NCBI GenBank assembly: GCA_028713655.1
Contig: JAQTNW010000034.1
Coordinates: forward strand, 1 to 37,836
Source: Candidatus Methylacidiphilales bacterium
GTDB taxonomy: Bacteria; Verrucomicrobiota; Verrucomicrobiia; Methylacidiphilales; JAAUTS01
Length of the DNA: 37,836 nucleotides
Reading direction: 5' to 3'
Below are positions 15,295 to 23,000 of the stretch, piece after piece. Both the position numbers and the translations under genes were made by a program. Numbering within the stretch: the first letter of the stretch is position 1; each line of letters opens with the position of its first letter. Below the pieces are notes generated by a model, which was given only the letters and a program-made list of their open reading frames with translations, was not told where the DNA came from and made no database searches.

Positions 15295-16956
15295 ATGCTG
15301 CGGTCCCTGCGGATCAAAAACCTGGCCCTGATTGACGACCTGACCTGGGAGCTGGAATCCGGATTGAACATCCTTTCCGGCGAAACCGGCGCCGGTAAAT
15401 CCATCCTCATCGACGCCTTCAATCTGCTCCTTGGCGAGCGTGCGGACAAAAGTCTCGTCCGTGACGGCGCCGAGGAATGCATGGTCGAGGGCCGGATCGA
15501 AAATGCGGGCCACCTCGATCCCATCCTGGAAGATAGCGGATTGGAACTTGGTCAGGATGGTGAGCTTTACCTGAAGCGCACGTTCAGCGCGTCGAAGCCG
15601 GGGCGGCAGTTCATCAACGGCAGCCCGGCGCCGCTTCAGGTCTTGAAAAAAATCGGCGATGTCCTGGCTGATATGCACGGCCCGCACGACCATCAATCCC
15701 TCCTCTCCAACGACAGCCAGCTCGAAGCGCTGGATGCGTACGGCGGGTTGAGTAATGTGCGGACCGAGTATTCCAAGCGTTACCGTGAATATCAAAAACT
15801 GCGCGCCGAATTGCAGGAGCTGAACAACACCCCGGCAGGTGACTTGCAGCAACAACTGGATTTTCTCGACCAGCAAATCAGCGAAATTCGCGATGCCAAA
15901 CTCAGCGCATCGGAGGAGGAGGAACTCGAGCGGGATTATCGTGTGGGCAGCAACAGCCGAAGGATTTTGGAACTGGCCGGTTCGGCGCAGGGAATTTTAA
16001 ATGAAGGTGAAAGCAATGTGGTTTCGCTGCTCGCGCAGGTGCAGAAATATCTGGTCGAGTGGGAAAACTTGGACCCCAAAGTGGCGGCCCTGGCCGAGTT
16101 GAACGCGGGAGTCTCGGCGCAGCTTCAGGATCTGGCGCGGGAGTTGCAGGAACTCGCCGAAGCGACGGAACTGGATGCCGAACGCCTGCGTCAAATCGAG
16201 GAGCGGTTGAATCTGGTTCAAAGTTTGAAGCGCAAGTATGGGCCGAATGTGCCTGCCATTTTGGAGAAGCTGGAGGCGCTGGAGCAGAAGCGGGAATCCC
16301 TGTCGAATCGCGAGGAGTATGCGCGCAAGTTGAAAGAGCGGATTGCGGCGGAGGACAAGGCGTTGTTGAAAATGGCCGGAGAATTGAGCAAGCAGCGCAA
16401 TGAAGCGGCCCCCAAGCTTGCGCGGGAAATTTCAAAGCAACTCAAGGAACTCGGTTTCAAACAAGCGGGGCTCAGCATTGTGCTGCAAGCTTTGGAGGTA
16501 TTGGGGAAGGACGGCCTCGACCGGGTTGAATTTTCCTTTGCGCCCAACCCGGGCGAATCCGCCAAACCGCTGAAAGCCATCGCGTCCAGCGGCGAAATGG
16601 CGCGTGTCATGCTGGCGATCAAGAGCGTGTTGGCCGAGCGGGACTCGATTCCGATTCTGATTTTCGATGAAGTGGATGCAAATGTCGGCGGCGAAACGGC
16701 CCTGGCGGTTGGGAAACGGTTGCGCGAGCTGTCGAAAGCCCATCAAGTGCTTTGCATCACGCATTTGCCGCAGGTGGCGGCGGCCGGGCACAGCCATTTC
16801 CGGGTGCAGAAGGACATTGTCAAGGGGCGGACCATTACGCTGCTGGAAACGTTGAATGGAAAACAACGGATCGAGGAGCTGGCCCGGATGCTGGGGGACA
16901 AAGGCGCCACGGCGCAAAGCCTGGCGGAGTCGCTGCTGAAACAGTTTCAGGCATAG
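15295..16956 (+). CDS. recN: DNA repair protein RecN
   Basis: RecN is an SMC-like ATPase that acts early in double-strand break repair. The 553-residue length is standard. The Walker A motif GETGAGKS is at residues 29-36, directly after the typical N-terminus MLRSLRIKNLALID. Long heptad-rich coiled-coil arms occupy about 150-370. The ABC signature region ASSGEMARV is near residue 430 and Walker B is LIFDEVDANVGG at about 455-466, followed by the His-containing switch CITHLPQVA. A GTG one codon upstream is an alternative start. The gene stands alone between two repeat-filled gaps, with no strong Shine-Dalgarno sequence. Confidence 0.97.
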   Translation: MLRSLRIKNLALIDDLTWELESGLNILSGETGAGKSILIDAFNLLLGERADKSLVRDGAEECMVEGRIENAGHLDPILEDSGLELGQDGELYLKRTFSASKPGRQFINGSPAPLQVLKKIGDVLADMHGPHDHQSLLSNDSQLEALDAYGGLSNVRTEYSKRYREYQKLRAELQELNNTPAGDLQQQLDFLDQQISEIRDAKLSASEEEELERDYRVGSNSRRILELAGSAQGILNEGESNVVSLLAQVQKYLVEWENLDPKVAALAELNAGVSAQLQDLARELQELAEATELDAERLRQIEERLNLVQSLKRKYGPNVPAILEKLEALEQKRESLSNREEYARKLKERIAAEDKALLKMAGELSKQRNEAAPKLAREISKQLKELGFKQAGLSIVLQALEVLGKDGLDRVEFSFAPNPGESAKPLKAIASSGEMARVMLAIKSVLAERDSIPILIFDEVDANVGGETALAVGKRLRELSKAHQVLCITHLPQVAAAGHSHFRVQKDIVKGRTITLLETLNGKQRIEELARMLGDKGATAQSLAESLLKQFQA

Positions 16957-17340
16957 CCACGATCCAGAATTCACCGTAGAGAAGCCGAGAACGCAGAGTG
17001 GGAATTCTCGCGCAAAGACGCCAAGTTTTAACGGCACAAAATTCCAACTCACACTCCAACTTTAACTCTTAAAACCAATACATTTTAAATCACTCCGACA
17101 TACGTTAGTGGGCCCCTTCAGGACTTGAGGTTTTACACTATTCGTATTCCTGGGGTGTCTACTCGCGACGGATGTCGGAGTTGCCCCAGGCTGGTATAGG
17201 TCGCACCTTCGGCGCTTCTCCGCGAGTGAAGGTGGTTTGTCACCGCATTCCACATCCGTGTGTGCCTGTTCGCGACGCATGCCGGAGACCGGTTTCTGAA
17301 TTCTTAATTCTGACTTCTGAATTCAGAATTTTACCCGGTG
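16957..17340. repeat. Repeat-filled gap between recN and the glycosyltransferase gene
   Basis: No gene is seen in 384 bp. In order it holds the inverted copy (17046-17078) of the 33-bp block found before recN and then a ~100-bp palindromic repeat unit (17092-17205) related to the one at 35302-35405. The hairpin loop of that unit is interrupted by a 22-23 bp copy of a second repeat (ACTCGCGACGGATGTCGGAG, 17161-17180). A degenerate second copy follows (17269-17287), and then the perfect AT-rich palindrome TTCTGAATTCAGAA (17315-17328), which could end leftward transcription of the glycosyltransferase gene. Confidence 0.75.
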
Positions 17341-18054
17341 TCACGCCTCATGATGTTTTGAAAAAAGAAAGCGCCGGGCCATCAGGCGGCAGTTCAGCCG
17401 GACGACGAGTGCTGAATCCCGGACATAACGGAAATGCGAGGGGCTTTTGGTATGATAGAGCACTTCAATCGGGACGTGAATGACGGGAATGCCCTTCCAG
17501 CAGAGCTTGATCAGCGCCTCGGATTCGAAATCGTATTTCATCGCCCCCAGCGAAAGAATGGAAACGGCATGGAGTGGATAGGCCCGGAAGCCGCTTTGGG
17601 AATCCTGGATCCAGCGTCCAGTTATCACCCAGGTCCAGAAATTGGAGTTGAAACGGAGCAGCCGGCTTTTGAACTGCGGCCCGGCGCCCCTGAGATTCCG
17701 GTTCCCGATGACCAATGCGTCCGGTGATGCCTGGAGGGCCTCGATGAATTTGGATAAATCCTCGGGGCGATGCTGCCCGTCGCTGTCGAGGCTGATCGCA
17801 TGGGTGTACCCGAGTTTGACGGCCAGTTTCAGGCCGGCTCGGAGGGCGGCGCCTTTTCCGTAATTGGCCGTGTGGCGCAACTGGGTGATCGCCGGAAAGC
17901 GGTCCAGAATGCCCTGGGTTCCATCCGTGGAGCCGTCATTGACCACGATGATGTCTGAAGTTTGCTTCAGGACGCCGCGCAGGACGCCGTCCAGTGTCGG
18001 GGCATTGTTGTAGGTCGGTGCCAGGACGCAATACCTGGCCTTTTGAGGAGTCAT
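17341..18054 (-). CDS. Family 2 glycosyltransferase (DPM1/polyprenyl-phosphate sugar synthase-like)
   Basis: This 237-residue GT-A fold enzyme probably transfers a sugar from a nucleotide donor to polyprenyl phosphate or a glycan. Visible family motifs are the N-terminal strand VLAPTYNNA, the nucleotide-binding VNDGSTDGT (38-46), GKGAALRAG (66-74), the metal-binding DSD (90-92, in SLDSDGQHRPED) and DSQSGFRAYP near residue 150, a hallmark of dolichol-phosphate-mannose synthase relatives. No C-terminal membrane helices are present, so it is soluble or peripherally attached. It lies 42 bp after pfkA on the same strand and is probably co-transcribed with it. Confidence 0.88.
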   Translation of the reverse strand: MTPQKARYCVLAPTYNNAPTLDGVLRGVLKQTSDIIVVNDGSTDGTQGILDRFPAITQLRHTANYGKGAALRAGLKLAVKLGYTHAISLDSDGQHRPEDLSKFIEALQASPDALVIGNRNLRGAGPQFKSRLLRFNSNFWTWVITGRWIQDSQSGFRAYPLHAVSILSLGAMKYDFESEALIKLCWKGIPVIHVPIEVLYHTKSPSHFRYVRDSALVVRLNCRLMARRFLFSKHHEA

Positions 18055-18096
18055 GGGAAGCTTGGAGCAGAAATCATACCGGAATACCCAACAGGG

Positions 18097-19095
18097 TCAG
18101 GTTTCCATGACATCGCCCAGTTCGATCCCGAGATTTTTTGCGAGGCGCATGGCGTCCGCCGGCAGATTTTTCTTTCTTCCCAGGATCTCGTCGAAGTCGC
18201 GCAGGTTCATCTTGCCATTGACCAGCGAGACCATGGAGCCGGTTTCCCCGTGCATGAGCGCCAGCACGCCAAATTCACCCATGCGGGTGCCGAGCAGGCG
18301 GTCGAAGTGTGTGGGCGCTCCGCCGCGCTGCACATGGCCGAGGACCGTGAGCCGTATTTCCTGGTTCAGTTTTTTTTCGCCCTCGGTCTTGAGTTTGTTC
18401 AGCAGTTCCTGGCCCGAGCAGGCGCCTTCCGCCACGACGATCGTGCTGTTGTTGTGGCGGCGCTCCCTGCGGCGTGTCAGGGCTTCGACAACGGAGTTCA
18501 TGTTGTAACGATACTCCGGAATGATCGCCACTTGGGAGCCTGTGGAGATGGTGCTCATGAGCGCAAGATAACCCGAGCCGCGTCCCATGACTTCGATGAT
18601 AAAACAGCGGCGATGCGAGGCGGCTGTGGCCTTGATCATGTCGATCATCGTGATGATGGTGTTCAGAGCGGTATCGACGCCCAGCGAAATATCCGTGCCG
18701 TGCAAATCGTTGTCGATGGTGCCGGGGATGCCGAGGACGGGGTAGCCGAGTTTGTGGATGATGTGGGCGCCGCTGAGCGATCCGTCCCCGCCGCAGACAA
18801 TGAGTCCGTCGATCTTGTTTTCGCGCAGAATCTGGATGGCTTCCTGGGGTCCGTTATGTTCCATCATGCGCTGGCAGCGGCTGGTGGCCAGAAACGTGCC
18901 AGCATCCCGGATTTTGCCGCTGACTTCGAGGACGCCCAGAGGAACAAATTCATGGTCAAAGATGCCCTGATACCCGTTTTCGATGCCGACGACTTCCATG
19001 CCGTTGTTCAGGCCGGTCCGGGTCACCGACCGGATCACGGGGTTCATTCCGGGCGAGTCGCCGCCCGAAGTCAAAATGGCAAGACGTTTGATCAT
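18097..19095 (-). CDS. pfkA: ATP-dependent 6-phosphofructokinase
   Basis: PfkA phosphorylates fructose 6-phosphate to fructose 1,6-bisphosphate. The ATG at 19095 gives 332 residues and places the family N-terminus MIKRLAILTSGGDSPGMN correctly; an upstream in-frame ATG would add 23 residues unlike the family. GGDGS at 102-106 and PGTIDND at 124-130 (catalytic Asp128) have Gly at both positions that separate ATP- from PPi-dependent enzymes, so ATP is the predicted donor. The substrate motif EVMGRGSG and the C-terminal LGHVQRGG are present. The start lacks a Shine-Dalgarno sequence and sits eight bases after a good -10 box. The glycosyltransferase gene follows 42 bp downstream. Confidence 0.96.
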   Translation of the reverse strand: MIKRLAILTSGGDSPGMNPVIRSVTRTGLNNGMEVVGIENGYQGIFDHEFVPLGVLEVSGKIRDAGTFLATSRCQRMMEHNGPQEAIQILRENKIDGLIVCGGDGSLSGAHIIHKLGYPVLGIPGTIDNDLHGTDISLGVDTALNTIITMIDMIKATAASHRRCFIIEVMGRGSGYLALMSTISTGSQVAIIPEYRYNMNSVVEALTRRRERRHNNSTIVVAEGACSGQELLNKLKTEGEKKLNQEIRLTVLGHVQRGGAPTHFDRLLGTRMGEFGVLALMHGETGSMVSLVNGKMNLRDFDEILGRKKNLPADAMRLAKNLGIELGDVMET

Positions 19096-19103
19096 GGCAC
19101 ACG

Positions 19104-19133
19104 TTAATATAAAGAGTTGCATGTGTTTGCAAC
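19104..19133 (-). promoter_or_regulatory. pfkA promoter with overlapping inverted repeat
   Basis: On the minus strand TTGCAA (19127-19132) and TATTAA (19104-19109) are 17 bp apart, and the -10 box ends eight bases before the pfkA ATG, predicting a leaderless transcript. The -35 box is embedded in the inverted repeat GTTGCA-N6-TGCAAC (19116-19133), a plausible operator. Confidence 0.45.
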
Positions 19134-19216
19134 CTGTTTTGTTCAGGGAAATGCCTTGTCTCACACGAAGCCACGAAGGGGAAGAAAAGGGGTTTCCGGA
19201 TTCTAAAACTTTTTAA

Positions 19217-19805
19217 GTGTCCAAACTCAACTTGCTTCCAAGCGAGTTCACAGTTAATAGGCAGGTGTTCTGGGTGATCTTCAAAAGTGAAAGACCGGTT
19301 TCGGTGAGTTTAAAATATATAATCCTGCTCTCATTTTTTGCAATTGTAGGACTGCTTTTCATTGCATTGGGGATTCATGACATCTTGTTGGGTCGGAATT
19401 CAACCCAATCGCCTTTTGTTGATGGCGTTATAACAGATTCTCGCATTGTTCGGGAGCCTACTGGTCGGAATAGGATCATCTTATGTTCCGATCATTGTGT
19501 ATTTATATCAGGTTGATTCCATTCAATACAAAGGCTCTAAGATCGATTTTTGGGCAGGATATTCTTCACAGTCAGATTGGCTGCCAGGAATAATAACCAA
19601 AAAATATCCCGCTCATTCAAAAGTCAAAGTTTTCCATGATCCAAAAAATCCGAAAACTTCTGTTTTGGAGCCAGGACTTAAAAGTGTTAGTTTTACCCGG
19701 ATATGGATAGGCGTGTCTCTGATGGTTTTTGGATTTTTATGGTTTTATCTGTTGCCTCCCATCATGCATAAGGTGCTCCAGCGATTGGGAATTTCACGTT
19801 ATTGA
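19217..19805 (+). pseudogene. DUF3592-like small membrane protein, frameshifted
   Basis: Two overlapping frames together look like one protein. The first (GTG at 19217, ends 19516) has a membrane helix (YIILLSFFAIVGLLFIALGI) and then VDGVITDSRIVREPTG. The second (open through 19446-19805) continues with SYVPIIVYLYQVDSIQYKGSKI, a basic loop, HDPKNPKTSVLEPG and a second membrane helix (IGVSLMVFGFLWFYLLP). This order is that of DUF3592 membrane proteins, split by a +1 shift at about 19465-19485. The stretch is clearly AT-richer than its neighbours, suggesting transfer from elsewhere. It is either a recent pseudogene or a sequencing error; no slippery motif typical of programmed shifting is seen. 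Confidence 0.55.
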
Positions 19806-19847
19806 GAAGGCAACAGCCATCTGCAATATATTTCCTCTAACCTTGAT

Positions 19848-19885
19848 CCCTGGATTGCCGCGTCGCTCCGCTCCTCGCAATGACG
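19848..19885. repeat. Widespread 'CEERSDAAIQ' palindromic repeat
   Basis: On the minus strand the segment reads as CGTCATTGCGAGGAGCGGAG and onward to a CAATCCAGG end, translating as CEERSDAAIQ. This intergenic repeat is known from many unrelated bacteria and is mobile-element-like. Only one copy is seen in this window. Confidence 0.65.
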
Positions 19886-19968
19886 AAAAATCTCCCGCCT
19901 TCCTCCAGCAAGCAGTGGGACTATGACAGACAGATAAGTTTTAGCCCCTTTTGCGCATTTTGTGTTCT

Positions 19969-20015
19969 TTCGCGGCAAAAATCCGTGTTTATCCGTGTCC
20001 ATCTGTGGTTCAAAT
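19969..20015. repeat. Second copy of the 47-bp ATCCGTGTTTATCC repeat
   Basis: Identical to 15100-15146 except for one C/T difference, in the same orientation, 4.9 kb away. It lies in the gap after the frameshifted membrane protein gene and before the uvrA 3' end. The flanks (TTGTGTTCTTTCGCGG before, CTCTGCGTTCCTTCGCGC after) also resemble fragments in other gaps of the window. No gene is seen in 19806-20082. Confidence 0.8.
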
Positions 20016-20082
20016 ATTTCCTCTGCGTTCCTTCGCGCACTTCCTGTAAAAAATGCGCCCTGTGATGCTGCGGTACTTGATT

Positions 20083-23000
20083 TTACTGTTTGCGGGAAAC
20101 CCGCGCCAAAACCGGGCGCAGGTATCTTGCCGTGTGGCTGGAGGGATGCCGGGCCACTTCCTCGGGCGTGCCCTGCGCGATGATGCGCCCTCCCGCATCG
20201 CCGCTTTCCGGCCCGAGATCGATCAGATAATCCGCCTCGGCCAGAACATCGAGATGATGTTCGATGACAACGACGGTATTTCCCGAATCCACAAGTTTGT
20301 GGATGACTTCGAGCAGGCGTTGGACGTCGGCGAGATGCAGGCCCACAGTGGGTTCTTCCAGCAGATAAAGCGTTTTGCCTGCCAGCAAATCGCGGGTTCG
20401 CAGCCTTTGGCGCTGTTCCTGCATCCGGACACCGGCCAGCTCCGAGACCAGCTTGATGCGCTGGGCTTCGCCGCCCGAGAGGGTTGGACTGGTCTGGCCG
20501 AGCGTGAGGTAGCCGAGGCCGGTTTCCTGCAGCAGCCGGAGCGGCACCTGGAGGGAGGGCTGGCCTTCGAAAAAGTCAGCCGCTTCATCGACGCTAAGTT
20601 GAAGAATCTGGTAAATATTTTTGTCACGGTAGGTCACTTCCAAAACGGAATCCGTCCAGCGTTTGCCGTTGCATTTGTCGCAGGGCACGAAGGTGGAGGG
20701 CAGGAAATTCATATCGACCTTGATGGATCCCTGGCCGAGGCAGGCGGGGCAGCGCCCGCTTCCCGAGTTGTAGGAAAAATGGCCGGCGGTGAATCCGCGC
20801 GCCCGTGCGAGCTGTGTCTGGGCCAAAAGTTTCCGGAAATGATCCATCAAGCCGATATAAGTGCAAACGGTGGAACGTGATGTTTTCCCGATGGGCGACT
20901 GATCCACTTCCACAATTTTTCCAAAAACATCCGCGCCCGTGAGGGACGCGCAGGGCAGGGCGGTTTTGTTTTTTCGGGAAGCCGTGGGCAAGGCCTGGCT
21001 GACTGCGGGGATGATGACCCGGTGCATGAGGGAACTTTTTCCGGAACCGCTGACGCCGGAAATGCAGGTGAAGCGACCGATGGGGATTTTGACATCGATA
21101 TTTTTTAAATTATTGGCGTGCGCGCCTTTCATTTGGAGCCATGGATTCTTCGAGCCGATGGGGCGGCGCGACCCGCGGGACGGGTGGAGGATCGGATTGC
21201 CCAATAGCAATCCGGTGGCGGACTTCGTGTGGCGCGAAATTTCCTTCCAGGAACCGCAGGCGACGACCTCTCCGCCATGAACGCCGGCGCCGGGACCGAG
21301 ATCGATGATGTAATCCGAGTGGCGCATGGTGTCCTCGTCGTGTTCGACGATGACCAGGGAATTGCCGCGCTGCTGGAGTTCGCGCAGGGTGCGGATGAGT
21401 TCGTCGTTGTCGCGGGGGTGCAATCCGATGGTGGGTTCATCGAGCACATAGAGCACGCCCTGAAGGTTTGACCCGAGTTGGGCTGCAAGCCGGATGCGCT
21501 GGGATTCGCCCCCCGAGAGCGTGGGAGCCGCACGGTCGAGGTTGAGGTAATCGAGCCCGACATGACGCAGGAATTTGACGCGCTGCTCAATTTCAGGCCG
21601 GATATCGCGGGCGATGATGGCCTCGCGGCCTTTCCATTTCAGGCGTGAAAAGAATCCGGCAAAATCGCGCACGGTCATGGCGTTGATGTCCGTGATGGGC
21701 TTTCCCGAAAAGCGCACCGCACGCGCGACCGGGTTCAGGCGCGCGCCGTGGCAGGTCGGGCAGGGGGCGGTTTCTTCGGGTTCGAGATTTTCGCGCGCCA
21801 GGTCGAGTTGCTGTTCCCGTTCCACTTCTGAAAGGTCGGGGTCCAGAGTGATTTTCGCGACAGTGCCGTAGCCCTGGCATTCCGGGCACCAGCCGTGCGG
21901 GCTGTTGTAGGAAAAGAGCCGCGGATCGAGAGGATCGAATGAGCGCCCGGTACCGGGGCAATACAGCGCTGTGCTCAGCACCTGTTCGCGCTTGTGGTTG
22001 TCGAGCAGGTAAATGGTGCCCTGCCCGTAGGCCAGGGCCTGGTTGACCAAAACGGGAAGGTTGGAGGTTTTACGGTCCAGGTTGCCGAGAATGAGGTCGA
22101 TTGTGTGCTCGCGGTAACGGTCAAGGGCTTTGAATTTGGCCGGCTCGATCCATTTGCCATCGACGCGCAAAACGGGATATCCCTTGCGCTGGGCCCAGTT
22201 GGCCAGTTCCGTGTACAGCCCTTTGCGCCCGCGGATCATGGGCGCGATGAGGGTCAGTTCGGATTGCGAGGCCTGTTTTTGCGCCTCCTGCACAATATCC
22301 GCCGCCGACTGGCGGATGCAGGGTTCACCGCTCTCCGGGTCGTGCTGTACGCCCAATTTGGCATAGAGGAGCCGCAGGAAATGATAGAGTTCCGTAACGG
22401 TGGCGACGGTGCTTTTGCCGCCGCCGCGGGTCGTGCGCTGTTCAATGGCGACGGACGGCGGAATGCCGCTGATGGAATCCACGCGGGGTTTTTCGAGCTG
22501 CTCGATGAACTGCCGCGCGTAGGTGTTCAGGCAGTCGAGATAGCGCCGCTGCCCCTCGGCGAAGAGAAGGTCGAAGGCCAGGGTGCTTTTTCCCGAGCCT
22601 GACAAACCGGTAATAATTACCATTTTATCCCGAGGAATGTCCAATGAGATGTTCTTCAGGTTGTGATGCCGGGCGCCCCGGACTTGAATGCAGGTCGATT
22701 GGCGCGCGGAAACGGCAGGAGCGGACTTGCGACTTTTGAGCGGTTTCAAAATTTGTTTTTTGGATTTCGAGCGGCTCAACAGCGGCGCCAGGTATTGGGC
22801 TGTCCGGCTTTGCGGATGGGCGGCGATTTCCTCCGGTGTGCCGCAGGCGACGAGCCGTCCGCCGAGTTCGCCGGCCTCGGGACCGAGGTCGAGGATGTAG
22901 TCCGCGCATTTGACGACTTCCATGTTATGCTCGATCACAAGCAGCGTTTGGCCGGAATCGACCAGCGCCTGCAGCACCTCGAGCAGGACGCGGATGTCGT

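Noticed and set aside
18053-19107. Long plus-strand frames opposite pfkA
   Set aside because: They are antisense shadows of a strongly conserved GC-rich gene, with no motifs and no ribosome-binding sites.
19446-19516. Programmed +1 frameshift in the DUF3592-like gene
   Set aside because: No slow codon or stop with an upstream Shine-Dalgarno-like stimulator, as in prfB, is visible; mutation or sequence error is simpler.
20053-20880. Long plus-strand frame opposite the uvrA 3' end
   Set aside because: It is a shadow of uvrA codon usage and its peptide resembles no family.
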